DNA of 64,000 bases from an uncultured Prevotellaceae bacterium (GCA_900316355.1 ONCQ01000006.1:50900-114899); one strand, 5' to 3'. Shown: positions 7,739 through 17,588, numbered from the stretch's first letter. The notes: generated by a model not told the origin, from the letters alone. Translations and numbers: made by a program.

Positions 7739-10456
7739 ATGTTACATTCTTACATGCGAAAGCTTTGCTTGGCTACCACACTCTGCATGACGATGGTGGC
7801 TGCTATCTTTGCAGACGATGTCGTTATGACAAAGTACATTCTCAATCCCAGCTTTGAATCTGGAACTGACAACTGGACAGTCAACAACATGCAGATTCAA
7901 TCCAACACAAGTTTCACAAAGAAACAGGGCTCAAAGTATCTCGAAAGATGGGTATCCAAAGGCAGTAATGCAGGCTCGTGTTCTGTGTCACAAAAGATTA
8001 CGTCTTTGCCTGCAGGTCGTTATCGCATGACAGCTGCTTCGCAGAATATTCAGCAAGACACGCCATCAAGCGAACAAACAGGTGTTACTATTTACGCAGG
8101 CGATGCCTCAACTGCCGTCACCGTTGTCAATGACTACAGTGTGGAATTTAATGCATACGGTGATGTCACCATAGGCTTCAAGGCTGTGAATGCTACGGGT
8201 AACTACCTGTGTGTAGATCATTTCCGATTGTATTATATCGCACCCGACCTATCTTTGTTAAAAGCCGCTATTCCAGCGGCTCAGAAAGTCATTACAGACT
8301 CTGAGAAATCCTCGTATGCCGGTCTCCAGCCAGGCATCAAGACCGCTCTTGAAACAGCCATTTCAAATGCTGAGAACGCTACAGAAGCCACTGCTGTGGA
8401 GACCCTTCAGGCCTATGCTTTCGATTTGGCTCTACAGACATCTGTCGCCAACACGAATAAGGATGAACTATACAACATTAAAAAATTGACAATCAGTTGT
8501 AAAACATATCTTACCCGTGACATGGCAGCTTCATATAAGACTGCATTACAGTCGGCTTACGATGCAGCGATAGCCTTTTTAGAGCTCACTTCTGACGCTG
8601 CTCCCGCCACCGTTAGTACGCCATTGCAGGCTGCCTACGAGGCAGCCATGGCCAGCTACGAAGCCAAGAACAAGTTGAAGGTTTCCATCATCACTGCCAC
8701 CAACCTACTCAAACGGGAAGGATTGGAAGGTGCTGACGTATTGCAAGCTGTTGTGAATCATGCAGAACAGGTACGTGACAGCGAGACAGCTACGCCCGAA
8801 GCTATGGCAGCGATGAAGGACGAGTTGGAAGACGCCACCCTACTCTGCCGCGTTAATAATCCTACCTCCCCAAGTGTAGTGAACGTGAAAACCCTCTCTG
8901 CTGTTCAGGGCGCTACAGAGATTTTTGGCCGTGCATCCTTCTCTGGTGCTACAGCCAAGGAGAAGGGCTTCTGTTGGAGTGAAAACCCTGAACCCACGAT
9001 TTTTGATAACCGCTCGACAACCATCTATAGCAACAATGGCGATATTTATGCTATGCAAGATTTGAAGCCGGCAACGGTTTATTATGTTCGTGCTTATGCA
9101 TACACCTCCGGCTATCGCCTCACCTATGGCGACGTCATCAAGGTGGCAACACGTCCATTGGGTAATGCCACCTATCACTGGACGCGCAATAATGCCAGCG
9201 ATGAAGAGGACAAACGGTGCGTTGCAGCTTGTGAGGAAGCCGTTTGGATGTGGAATAACATCAGCGGAATTCGCGATTTCTATCTTGATGCCAATTATGT
9301 GCCGGGCGCTGGCGCCGGTGGCGGCACAGCAGACTGCGGCTATGGCGGCTATATGCGTATAAGCCAAAACGCAGCTTACCAAAAGACTGGCACCATCCTT
9401 CATGAGGGTTCTCATGGATTGGGTGTTATAGGTTGGACGAATAATGATGGATACGATTGGAGTGACCCCAATTGCAATTGGCATGGTGAAAACTATCGCG
9501 CCAACACCTCGAGAGGGCAATGGCTCGGTCCGCGCGTGGATCGTGTCGTTCAGTTCCTTGAAAACAGCACTTCTGCGCATCTCAATGGTGACTACCAACA
9601 CATGTGGCCTTATGGCATCAATGGCGCCGGCGAAGACTCTGGGAAGCCCATGCTCTACCGTGGTAATGCGCTTATTGTAGCCGCATTGATGGAAGATGGT
9701 CTACGTCAAAAGAACGTCGATTTTGCCCGTCCTGCCTACACTTTCACACAGGACGATGATACGAAGTACTACATCAAGAGCGAATCCACAGACCGTGGTC
9801 TGGCCACCTCCTACCTGCGCCAGACAACGAGCACGGCCGTTCGTTTTGCCGAGGCTACTGCTGACGAGGCGTTCTCCGATGACTCCTACGCCTGGTACAT
9901 CACGTACAACCCCAAGACATGCTACTATACCTTCAAAAACGCCTCCACGGGCAAGTATCTGTCTATGACTACGGGTGCTGCCACTGCTTCTGCATCCGCC
10001 ACGAACTTCCAACTGATGGGGGCACGCGCTCAGACCACCTACGAAGACTTCACCTTCGCCGGCACCTCCTATTGGATTGTGAACGGCAGCAACCATAACG
10101 CCATGAACGCCACCACAACGGGTGCTTCCTCTGCCACCTTCAACCATGCCAACAGCGCCACAACACAGCGCTGGCTGCTGCTCACGGCTGACGAGGTGAC
10201 ACGCTTCGCAGAGTCACGCGGCGAGACCGTGGGCGTGGGTGCCCTCCGAGCTACACCTTCAGCTTCTGCACCGTTGGCACGAGGTGGCTATGGTGTCATC
10301 TATATCACAGCCAATAGCGCTGGACAGGACGTGGATATCTATACGCTTGACGGCCGTCGCGTCAGCCGCCTCTATGTGCAGCTCGACGCAACCGCCACCG
10401 TGCGCGTGCCTCGCGGCCTCTACATGGTCAACGGCCAGAAAGTCCTCGTCAAATAA
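7739..10456 (+). CDS. secreted multidomain protein with HEGSH metalloprotease-like motif and C-terminal sorting-type domain
   Basis: 905 residues. A signal peptide ends near residue 26 (..VAAIFAD); an internal ATG at 7754 would leave it intact. Order of parts: a galactose-binding-like beta domain (~32-170, LNPSFESG..W at its start); a long helical region with FIVAR-like spacing (~180-380); a fibronectin-like domain (~385-470); a catalytic-looking domain with H555-E-G-S-H559, the HExxH zinc signature, followed by NNDGYD and a glycine-rich stretch before it; a ricin/lectin-like repeat region (~670-820); and a C-terminal tail (VDIYTLDGRRV..GLYMVNGQK) like type IX secretion sorting domains. Likely an exported or surface hydrolase. 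The protease family is not identified and the substrate is unknown. Confidence 0.72.
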   Translation: MLHSYMRKLCLATTLCMTMVAAIFADDVVMTKYILNPSFESGTDNWTVNNMQIQSNTSFTKKQGSKYLERWVSKGSNAGSCSVSQKITSLPAGRYRMTAASQNIQQDTPSSEQTGVTIYAGDASTAVTVVNDYSVEFNAYGDVTIGFKAVNATGNYLCVDHFRLYYIAPDLSLLKAAIPAAQKVITDSEKSSYAGLQPGIKTALETAISNAENATEATAVETLQAYAFDLALQTSVANTNKDELYNIKKLTISCKTYLTRDMAASYKTALQSAYDAAIAFLELTSDAAPATVSTPLQAAYEAAMASYEAKNKLKVSIITATNLLKREGLEGADVLQAVVNHAEQVRDSETATPEAMAAMKDELEDATLLCRVNNPTSPSVVNVKTLSAVQGATEIFGRASFSGATAKEKGFCWSENPEPTIFDNRSTTIYSNNGDIYAMQDLKPATVYYVRAYAYTSGYRLTYGDVIKVATRPLGNATYHWTRNNASDEEDKRCVAACEEAVWMWNNISGIRDFYLDANYVPGAGAGGGTADCGYGGYMRISQNAAYQKTGTILHEGSHGLGVIGWTNNDGYDWSDPNCNWHGENYRANTSRGQWLGPRVDRVVQFLENSTSAHLNGDYQHMWPYGINGAGEDSGKPMLYRGNALIVAALMEDGLRQKNVDFARPAYTFTQDDDTKYYIKSESTDRGLATSYLRQTTSTAVRFAEATADEAFSDDSYAWYITYNPKTCYYTFKNASTGKYLSMTTGAATASASATNFQLMGARAQTTYEDFTFAGTSYWIVNGSNHNAMNATTTGASSATFNHANSATTQRWLLLTADEVTRFAESRGETVGVGALRATPSASAPLARGGYGVIYITANSAGQDVDIYTLDGRRVSRLYVQLDATATVRVPRGLYMVNGQKVLVK

Positions 10457-10504
10457 CCCTCAAATATAATTATAATCACCTCTACAGCCTACTCCTTAGT
10501 ATTC

Positions 10505-10537
10505 CTTCCCCCCTTGGGGGGAGTTAGAGAGGGGCTC
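10505..10537. repeat. intergenic palindromic repeat (C6TTG6 core)
   Basis: CCCCCCTTGGGGGG at 10508-10521, then a purine-rich arm (GAGTTAGAGAGGGGCT). The same style of C-run/G-run element occurs inside the gene at 44888-48733. It looks like a dispersed intergenic repeat of this lineage. It lies in the ~100-nt gap before udk and might fold in RNA. Confidence 0.5.
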
Positions 10538-10554
10538 CTAAACGTCAAACGAAA

Positions 10555-11166
10555 ATGTACATCATTGGCATCGCAGGTGGCACAGGTTCTGGCAAGACCA
10601 CCGTTGTTCGTAAGATTGTTGAGTCTCTTCCAGATTCACAGGTTGCTGTGATCCCGCAGGACTCCTACTACAACGACAACACGGGCATTCCCATGGAGGA
10701 GCGCCGCAAGATCAATTTCGACCACCCCAACGCTTTCGACTGGAAACTGTTGATTCATCAGATCAACGAATTGCGCAACGGCAACTCCATTGAACAACCC
10801 ACCTATTCCTATATCGAAAGTAACCGAATGCCTGAGACAGTTCATATCGAGCCGTGCGAGGTCATCATTATTGAGGGTATCATGGCTCTCTGCCGCAAGG
10901 AACTGCGCGATTTGATGGATTTGAAGATTTTCGTGGATGCCGATCCCGATGACCGTCTCATCCGCGTGATCTCGCGTGATATGGCTGAACGTGGGCGCAC
11001 GGCACAGATGGTCATGGACCGATATATCGATGTCCTCAAGCCCATGCACATGGAGTTCATCGAGCCCACCAAGCGCTATGCCGACCTCATCATCCCACAG
11101 GGTGGTGAGAACCAAAAGGCGATAGACATCATGCGTACGTATATCATTCATCGCTTAAAGCCTTGA
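10555..11166 (+). CDS. udk: uridine kinase
   Basis: 203 residues, the standard length. It phosphorylates uridine and cytidine to UMP and CMP in pyrimidine salvage, in the cytoplasm. Walker A GGTGSGKT spans residues 8-15. The PQDSYY motif follows strand 2, with the family pattern NFDHPNAFDW, then PTYSY and a Walker-B-like strand ending in IIEGIMAL. The C-terminal helix carries RD.AERGR and a conserved DLIIPQGG. The stop overlaps the TTG start of the next gene (TTGA at 11163-11166). I am confident about the family. Confidence 0.95.
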   Translation: MYIIGIAGGTGSGKTTVVRKIVESLPDSQVAVIPQDSYYNDNTGIPMEERRKINFDHPNAFDWKLLIHQINELRNGNSIEQPTYSYIESNRMPETVHIEPCEVIIIEGIMALCRKELRDLMDLKIFVDADPDDRLIRVISRDMAERGRTAQMVMDRYIDVLKPMHMEFIEPTKRYADLIIPQGGENQKAIDIMRTYIIHRLKP

Positions 11167-12368
11167 AAGCATCCAACGCGTCAGCAGACATAAGACCTAT
11201 TCTCGCGCTCTCCTTGTGTCTCGTGATGTGTGTGAGCACCTCATGCCGTCAGGAGAACAAATCTCCATCTGTAATGTTCGGGCAGGCAGACAATGGCGTA
11301 CAATCAATGTCCTACGACCTTGATGACGTACAGGCCTCCGGTGAACTTATCGCAGCTACGCTTTCAGGTCCTGACACCTACTACGAATATCGTGGTCAAG
11401 GATTTGGCCTCCAGTTTGCAATGGCCGAAGCTTTTGCCAACCGGATGGGTGCACGTCTCCGCATGGAGATGGCCTCAGATACAGCGCAATTGATTGCTAA
11501 GCTATCGGCCGGGGATGTAGATCTCATTGCCCTCGAGCTCGACAGCACCCTATCAAATGCCTCTTTGCGACTGATGCCTAATGGTTGGGGGGTACGTGCT
11601 AACTCCTCGCAATTGGCCAGTGCCATCGTCAAATGGTGGAATCCTGACATCCGCCAGCAACTGCTTGCGACCGAGCAGTCTAACAAGATGGCTGCCAACC
11701 GTGTCCGTCGTCACATGCAACCTGCACTGCTATCTCGTTCTACGGGCACCATCAGCCGTTACGATGCTCACTTTATTCGTGCTGCTCAGCGTATAGGATG
11801 GGATTGGCGTCTGCTCGCCGCTCAGTGCTATCAGGAGTCTGGCTTCGATCCGCAGGCCGTATCATGGGCAGGCGCCTGCGGCCTAATGCAGATAATGCCC
11901 TCCACAGGCGAGCGCCTCGGCCTCTCCCGTGACGATCTCTTTGACCCAAGTCGTAATATCGAAGCGGCAGCCCGATACATCTCACAGCTCAACAGCACCT
12001 TCTCCGACATCCACAATGCCCACGAGCGGATATGGTTTGTGCTGGCCGCCTACAACGGTGGAACAGGTCACATTCGTGATGCAATCGCCCTGGCTAAAGC
12101 AGATGACCATAGCAGTCAGCGATGGGATGATGTGGAGCCTTATGTCCTTGCCCTCTCCTCCCCCGCAGCCTATCGTCATCCTTTGGTTCAATTCGGCTAT
12201 CTACGTGGTGATGAGACAGTGGATTATGTACGTCAGATACATCGCCGATGGCTCAGCTATCGTGGCATCGCACGCCCCCATTCCTCCGGAACGCATAGCG
12301 CGAAATCCTCTTCACGCCCCTCGCGTGTCCGCTCTCGTTCGGAATTTATGAATGACTCTGTGCATTAA
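11163..12368 (+). CDS. MltF-like lytic transglycosylase lipoprotein
   Basis: 401 residues from a TTG that overlaps the udk stop; the signal sequence lies upstream of any ATG, so TTG is the best start. A lipobox-like end (CVSTSC) suggests an outer-membrane lipoprotein. Residues ~45-160 resemble a shortened solute-binding (SBP_bac_3) domain. Residues ~200-330 form an SLT domain with catalytic Glu225 in CYQESGFDP, then GACGLMQIMPSTG and AAYNGGTGH, all hallmark motifs. It would cleave the MurNAc-GlcNAc bond of peptidoglycan with 1,6-anhydro formation. The coupling to udk looks positional rather than functional. Confidence 0.88.
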   Translation: MKASNASADIRPILALSLCLVMCVSTSCRQENKSPSVMFGQADNGVQSMSYDLDDVQASGELIAATLSGPDTYYEYRGQGFGLQFAMAEAFANRMGARLRMEMASDTAQLIAKLSAGDVDLIALELDSTLSNASLRLMPNGWGVRANSSQLASAIVKWWNPDIRQQLLATEQSNKMAANRVRRHMQPALLSRSTGTISRYDAHFIRAAQRIGWDWRLLAAQCYQESGFDPQAVSWAGACGLMQIMPSTGERLGLSRDDLFDPSRNIEAAARYISQLNSTFSDIHNAHERIWFVLAAYNGGTGHIRDAIALAKADDHSSQRWDDVEPYVLALSSPAAYRHPLVQFGYLRGDETVDYVRQIHRRWLSYRGIARPHSSGTHSAKSSSRPSRVRSRSEFMNDSVH

Positions 12369-12392
12369 CAGAAGCATGTACTTACGTCGGCC

Positions 12393-15329
12393 ATGATTAA
12401 AAAGTTGCGCATTACAGTAGAAAATTGGAGTGATGACCGTATCGTTGCTGCCGACGGTACCATTGTGGCCAATCCCGCTCTCCTGCCCATCACCTATCTC
12501 TACCCTGGTGCTCAACTGAATCTCCTACTTTCCGAGAAACAGCCGGATGACACCCTCTTACCGCAGCATATTGTCCTCGACCCTGATTACCTTGTGGATG
12601 TCACCAGTATCTGCCGTTGCTTCACCTACCATGGCGATACTTCTGCGATGCATCTCCTGCAGAAGTTTACGTCCTCCCCTGCCACAGCGCCCATCCTGTT
12701 GGGAAACATCGCCAACCAGTTCCTCGATGACTGTGTCAATGCCTCTCCCAATGATGATGCAGAGATGCTCTATCGTCGTTCCCTGCAGCACTCTTTCCGC
12801 TCGGATGCCCTCCGCTTCGCCACCATCGATGGCATCAATCAGCAATTCTCAGAGCAATGTCGCACGCTGTTCGACAATATCCGTGCCACCGTCCGAGAAC
12901 AGCTTCCACACGAAGCGACACTGGAATCAGCCTTCCTCTGTGAAGCCCTAGGCATCCAAGGCCGTATGGATATGATGAGCGCCGATCATCATATCGTTGT
13001 GGAGCTGAAGTCGGGCAAGGCCGAGCACGATGAGCATTATCGCTATGAACACGCCATGCAGATGGCACTCTACAAAGAGTCGCTCTACTACAATGAAGGA
13101 CTGCCCTATGCCACGGTGAAGACATTGCTCTTCTACGCCCGGTATCCCTATCTCATGGATATCCATCTTGGGCGCGATGACATCCATCGAGCCGTTGCCG
13201 TTCGCAATGCCATTGTGCATCTTGAACATCTCTTACGCCGTAATCCGGCCGCTGTGTTGGACATCCTCACCGAAGACCATTTCAACACGCGCGGTATCCA
13301 TGACCGTTTCTATGAGAATTACCTGCGTCCACCCATCATCCGTTTCCTACAGACACTACAACAGGCCTCTCCCCTAGCCCGCGCCTATTTTAACGCTCAC
13401 CTCGCCTTCGTGGAGCGCGAGCAGTTCCTGGCTAAGATGGGTACTGCGGGGCTTAACATGCCCTTGGGGCATGGGGGCTTTGCAGACACATGGCGCACCT
13501 CACTCACCGAGAAAATGGATGCCGGACGTATCATCCCGCATCTGCGCCTCACGTCCGTTATGGGCGACGATGATGATGGTAGCATCGTAGCCATCGAAGC
13601 TGTGACTGAGGATATAGACGAGTCATCAAACTTTCGTGTGGGTGACATGGTGATGCTCTATGAGCAGCATGACAGCGACATCTGCCATCCTGCCACCTTT
13701 TATATATCCTGTATCATCGAAAGCTTCAGCGCCAATGCCCTCACGCTGCGCCTGCGCTTTCCCCAGCATGATGCTAGCGTCTTCCGATCGGACGCTTTTT
13801 ATGCCATCGAGCCTGCCCATGCCGACTCCGGCTACACCGTGCTCTATCGCGGCCTTTATGCCTTCCTTTCCGCCAGCACCTCGCTTCAGCAGCTGATTCT
13901 CGGCCAGCGTGCTCCTCGTTTCGATGATAAACAGACGCTACGTACCAACATCCCTGATGTTCACCTCCGCGACATCATCCTGCATGCCAAACAGGCCCGC
14001 GACTACTACCTTCTGGTGGGGCCTCCCGGCACAGGAAAGACCAATGTTGCCCTGCGTGCGATGGTGCAGGAACTGCAAGCCCCCACAGGCGATGCGCTCC
14101 TACTATTAGCATTCACCAATCGTGCTGTCGATGAAATCTGTTCCATGCTCGCAGGCATCGATGCTGACTACCTCCGCATAGGCCCTGAACTATCCTGTGC
14201 CCCCGAACATCGCAGCCATCTGCTGTCGCATCTCGTACGCCAAAAATCCACGCGCGACTGCGTCCGAGCCCTCATACAGCATGTGCCTGTCATCGTGGGA
14301 ACGATAGCCACCCTCTCGTCGATTCCTGAGTTGTTCCGCCAACGCCATTTCCGCGCAGCCATCATAGACGAAGCCTCACAGGCGTTGGAGCCCCATCTCC
14401 TGCCTCTTCTCTGTGCCACCGATGCTCGGGGGGGTAAAGCAATAGACACTTTCATCCTCATCGGCGACCACAAGCAGCTACCGGCCGTCGTGGTACAGTC
14501 CCCACGAGAGAGCACTGTCACAGAGCCTGCACTGCAAGAGATGCGACTCACAGATTGCCGCCGCTCGCTCTTTGAACGCCTCCATGAGCTGGCTTTACTG
14601 CAAGGTGCTACACGTGCCGTCGGCCTCCTGCAACGCCAAGGTCGTATGCATGAAGACATCGCCGCCTTTGCCAACGATCACTACTATGACGGTCAACTCC
14701 TTTCCGTACCGCTCCCTCACCAAACCGGTCCTCTCCCCCACCTGTCCCTGCCATCTTTTCCATTCCCTGAGCTACTTACCCGTCGTCTTTTGGCCTACGA
14801 TGTTGTGGCTACGGATGAGCAATGTAGCGCAAAGAGCAACGCTGCCGAGGCGCAGCAAGTGGCAGCACTCGTTGAAGCGTATGCTTCTTTCCTCGAGGAT
14901 GACCTCCCCCGCCGCTTAGGCATCATCGTTCCTTTCCGTGGGCAGATTACGCTCATTCGTCGTGCCCTTCACGCTCTCCACATTCCACATGCTGAAGACA
15001 TTACTATAGACACTGTAGAGCGATACCAAGGTTCGCAACGTGATATCATTCTTTTCTCCACCACTGTCCACGCCCCATGGCAGCTCCCTATCCTCTCGCA
15101 GCCTGTCGCTACGAGCTCCCTTCTCCCTGCATTATTCAATAACACTATCACATCAATCTTTTCCAGTGAAACGCAATCTCCTACAGTCCAATACATCGAC
15201 AGGAAACTCAATGTCGCCCTCACCCGTTGTCGCCAGCAATTTATCCTAATCGGCGACCTCTCCCTCCTCCGCACCTGCGGCCCTTATCAGCAGCTGTTGA
15301 CATTTTTAACTGCTCATTCTCCTATGTGA
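12393..15329 (+). CDS. Dna2-like protein: N-terminal PD-(D/E)XK nuclease plus SF1 helicase
   Basis: 978 residues. The nuclease core has D193 in GRMDMM, E204 and K206 in VELKSGK, and a QMALY motif downstream, the Cas4/RecB-like PD-(D/E)XK arrangement. The C-terminal half is an SF1B (UPF1/Dna2-like) helicase with Walker A GPPGTGKT (K549), AIIDEASQ, GDHKQLPAV and the terminal motifs TVERYQGSQRD and NVALTRCRQQ. Eukaryotic and archaeal Dna2 have the same order and process 5' flaps or DNA ends; a bacterial repair or defence role is inference. I see no conserved cysteine set flanking the nuclease, so an Fe-S cluster is uncertain. The 3' end overlaps the convergent DUF1294 gene by 16 nt. Confidence 0.83.
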   Translation: MIKKLRITVENWSDDRIVAADGTIVANPALLPITYLYPGAQLNLLLSEKQPDDTLLPQHIVLDPDYLVDVTSICRCFTYHGDTSAMHLLQKFTSSPATAPILLGNIANQFLDDCVNASPNDDAEMLYRRSLQHSFRSDALRFATIDGINQQFSEQCRTLFDNIRATVREQLPHEATLESAFLCEALGIQGRMDMMSADHHIVVELKSGKAEHDEHYRYEHAMQMALYKESLYYNEGLPYATVKTLLFYARYPYLMDIHLGRDDIHRAVAVRNAIVHLEHLLRRNPAAVLDILTEDHFNTRGIHDRFYENYLRPPIIRFLQTLQQASPLARAYFNAHLAFVEREQFLAKMGTAGLNMPLGHGGFADTWRTSLTEKMDAGRIIPHLRLTSVMGDDDDGSIVAIEAVTEDIDESSNFRVGDMVMLYEQHDSDICHPATFYISCIIESFSANALTLRLRFPQHDASVFRSDAFYAIEPAHADSGYTVLYRGLYAFLSASTSLQQLILGQRAPRFDDKQTLRTNIPDVHLRDIILHAKQARDYYLLVGPPGTGKTNVALRAMVQELQAPTGDALLLLAFTNRAVDEICSMLAGIDADYLRIGPELSCAPEHRSHLLSHLVRQKSTRDCVRALIQHVPVIVGTIATLSSIPELFRQRHFRAAIIDEASQALEPHLLPLLCATDARGGKAIDTFILIGDHKQLPAVVVQSPRESTVTEPALQEMRLTDCRRSLFERLHELALLQGATRAVGLLQRQGRMHEDIAAFANDHYYDGQLLSVPLPHQTGPLPHLSLPSFPFPELLTRRLLAYDVVATDEQCSAKSNAAEAQQVAALVEAYASFLEDDLPRRLGIIVPFRGQITLIRRALHALHIPHAEDITIDTVERYQGSQRDIILFSTTVHAPWQLPILSQPVATSSLLPALFNNTITSIFSSETQSPTVQYIDRKLNVALTRCRQQFILIGDLSLLRTCGPYQQLLTFLTAHSPM

Positions 15330-15595
15330 TAAACAATGTATCCAATGACTGCTACCTGAATCATAATGATGGCGGGGATGCCATACTTAAATTTCCTATG
15401 CTTTGTTTTGTGATGGAACCAATCCATTGCCAACATAGCACCAATGCTACCACCGGAAACTGCCAACAGCAAAAGAGTCGCCTCAGATATGCGTCTTCCC
15501 CCTCTCATTGCCTTTATCTTATCTATTCCATACACACACAGCGTGAGCACGTTGACAGCAACAAAGTATAAGATTATGATTTCAGTCTTCTCCAT
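15314..15595 (-). CDS. DUF1294 small membrane protein
   Basis: 93 residues with three hydrophobic segments (~5-22, ~38-55, ~70-90). It has the DUF1294 signature: YGIDKIKAMRGGRRISE after the first span, and GGSIGAMLAMDWFHHKTKHRKF, a basic/His loop before the last span. It is an inner-membrane protein of unknown function. It converges on the Dna2-like gene with a 16-nt overlap, and its start overlaps the end of the upstream minus-strand gene by 14 nt, so the two small genes form one operon. Confidence 0.85.
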   Translation of the reverse strand: MEKTEIIILYFVAVNVLTLCVYGIDKIKAMRGGRRISEATLLLLAVSGGSIGAMLAMDWFHHKTKHRKFKYGIPAIIMIQVAVIGYIVYHIGE

Positions 15596-15923
15596 AGTAT
15601 TTAGTCAACATGTCGTCGTGTAAATAGTATTCTATATTCAGTTCGTCACTCACGATATAGTCTTCATGGTCATCATTATAGACATAGACAATCCGCAGCC
15701 CGCGGTATTGCGCAGGTACCTTCAGCGTGTCGAGCAAGTGCCACCGTGGCCGTCCGAAATCATATGATGCACGGTCGAGAATCAAGCGATTACTCGTCCA
15801 GTCAAATTGGTAGTACCCGCCGCCTATACATTGGTCATCGCCGATTAGCAAATCCTTATGCTGATTGACCATTCCCAGGCGGAAATACCCGTCCATCGTG
15901 ATGATGAATTTAGGAAGACTCAT
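15582..15923 (-). CDS. conserved small protein, function unknown
   Basis: 113 residues, soluble, no signal peptide, rich in Tyr, Asp and aromatic residues. The layout (short beta strands such as KFIITMDGYFRLG, then a GGGYYQFDW turn and a C-terminal acidic tail) suggests a small all-beta protein. I do not recognise a named family. A promoter is visible upstream on the minus strand and the end overlaps the DUF1294 gene, so they are probably translated from one transcript. Confidence 0.65.
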   Translation of the reverse strand: MSLPKFIITMDGYFRLGMVNQHKDLLIGDDQCIGGGYYQFDWTSNRLILDRASYDFGRPRWHLLDTLKVPAQYRGLRIVYVYNDDHEDYIVSDELNIEYYLHDDMLTKYYGED

Positions 15924-16009
15924 TTTATAATCTCCTTCAATAAGATTAAACTATATTATTCCGAGCAAGAATATAGATGTAGAATGGCAATCTCTGCCCG
16001 AATTGAGTA

Positions 16010-16039
16010 CAAACTTAAGTAATAATTCTCAAATAACAA
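16010..16039 (-). promoter_or_regulatory. minus-strand promoter for the 15582-15923 / DUF1294 pair
   Basis: Read on the minus strand: TTG at 16039-16037, 19 nt, then TAAGTTTG at 16017-16010. The start codon at 15923 lies 86 nt downstream. Confidence 0.6.
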
Positions 16040-16158
16040 GGTTCTGGCTCGTAAAAAACATCAAAAGAACGCAAAAATGTAAATTGAAGTTCATAATAAT
16101 GTGCCAAAACGCATAAAAAACGCATCTGATGGGCTCAATTTCATACAAAAAACTTCAA

Positions 16159-16184
16159 TTGTCAGTAAAAAGGCCCTACTTTTG
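16159..16184 (+). promoter_or_regulatory. promoter for the DUF389 gene
   Basis: TACTTTTG at 16177-16184 matches the -7 consensus. A TTG at 16159-16161 lies 15 nt upstream, shorter than the usual spacing, so the -33 assignment is weak. Confidence 0.5.
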
Positions 16185-16225
16185 CATAAAATAAAAAGGT
16201 ATTAGTGTTAAAATCAGATATAAGA

Positions 16226-17575
16226 ATGAAGACGAGTGACTTTTGGGAACAGGTTAAGATGTATTTCAACTTGATGCCAGACAAAGAAGATGAACGCGAG
16301 ATTGTCGAGCAAATTAGCAGCGGCGTAAGTTTCAGGGGAGCCAACTTATGGGTGTTGATCTTCGCCATCTTCATCGCTTCGCTGGGGCTGAACGTCAACT
16401 CCACCGCCGTCATCATTGGCGCCATGCTGATCTCACCGCTCATGGGACCTATCGTGGGGATGGGTCTGGCTGTGGGCACCAACGACCTCAGCCTGCTGAA
16501 GCGTGCAGGCAAGAACTTCGGCGTGGCAACGCTCATCAGCGTGCTCACGGCCACCATCTATTTTCTCCTGACACCGCTCAGCGAGGCACAGTCGGAGCTG
16601 CTGGCACGCACTTCGCCCACACTCTACGATGTGCTCATCGCCTTCTGCGGTGGTGCGGCCGGCATCATCGCCCTGTGCACACGGGGCAAGGGCAACGTGA
16701 TTCCCGGTGTTGCCATCGCCACAGCCCTGATGCCCCCGCTGTGTACGGCAGGTTTCGGCCTGGCAACAGGTCATTTCCTCTATTTCCTCGGCGCCTTCTA
16801 TCTGTTCTACATCAACACGATGTTCATCGCCCTCGCCACCTATTGCGGCGTGCGTCTAATGAAATTCCAGAAGAATGAAAATCAGGTGACAGAGAAGACC
16901 GCCAGGAAGCGCCGCATCCTGATGTCCATCGTTGTCGTAACCATGCTGCCAGCAGCCTACATGACCATTCACATCGTGCAGCAAAGCATCTTTGAGAACA
17001 ACGTGAACAAATTTGTCAAGACAGAACTCACGCAACGCGGCACACAGATTATAACAAGTACGGTTGACAAGGACAGCCTGCGACTGCGCGTGGTGGCCGT
17101 AGGCCGTGAGATCAGCACCACGACACAGGCAGAAGCGCAAGATAGGATGAAAGACTACGGGCTAGGCGAATATACGCTTCGCATCATCCAGGGTACGCAG
17201 AGCGACAGCGTGCTGGCGCTGACTCATCAGGTGACATCGCTGACGACCAGCCGCGAGAGCGAGCAACGACAGCTGGTGCAGCTCTCTGCCGAGAACACGC
17301 TGCTCAGCCAGCAGTTGAACGATTATAAGCGATACGAAAGCCTTACTGCAGAGATTCGTCCGGAGCTGCTCGCCCTGTTCCCTCATGTCAGCAAGATTGC
17401 ACTACAAAGAGTCGCTGAAGCGAACAGGGATTCCACTGACATACATTACTATGTGGCCGCTATCATCGATGATGACGGCAGGAAGTCTTTCTCAAAAGAG
17501 GAAACGGAGAAACTGCACGATTGGCTGCAGGCCCGGATCAAGGCCGACAGCCTCATCGTGATCAAGCGTGAGTAA
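16226..17575 (+). CDS. DUF389 (TIGR00341-type) multispanning membrane protein
   Basis: About 449 residues from ATG 16226; a GTG at 16205 would add seven residues. The N-terminal half has several transmembrane segments with the DUF389 signature (LNVNSTAVIIGAMLISPLMGP, GRANLWVL-like start, ATALMPPLCTAGFGLA). The C-terminal ~200 residues are soluble, with a helical Gln/Glu-rich stretch and a periplasmic-type tail. The function of the family is not established; a transporter or channel-like role has been suggested. It is transcribed toward the addB gene, and the two ends converge 13 nt apart. Confidence 0.87.
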   Translation: MKTSDFWEQVKMYFNLMPDKEDEREIVEQISSGVSFRGANLWVLIFAIFIASLGLNVNSTAVIIGAMLISPLMGPIVGMGLAVGTNDLSLLKRAGKNFGVATLISVLTATIYFLLTPLSEAQSELLARTSPTLYDVLIAFCGGAAGIIALCTRGKGNVIPGVAIATALMPPLCTAGFGLATGHFLYFLGAFYLFYINTMFIALATYCGVRLMKFQKNENQVTEKTARKRRILMSIVVVTMLPAAYMTIHIVQQSIFENNVNKFVKTELTQRGTQIITSTVDKDSLRLRVVAVGREISTTTQAEAQDRMKDYGLGEYTLRIIQGTQSDSVLALTHQVTSLTTSRESEQRQLVQLSAENTLLSQQLNDYKRYESLTAEIRPELLALFPHVSKIALQRVAEANRDSTDIHYYVAAIIDDDGRKSFSKEETEKLHDWLQARIKADSLIVIKRE

Positions 17576-17588
17576 AGTCACGACGCAC

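Noticed and set aside
15924-16204. Additional gene or RNA in the 280-nt spacer
   Set aside because: Only the two divergent promoters are supported; the remaining AT-rich sequence shows no stable structure or frame.
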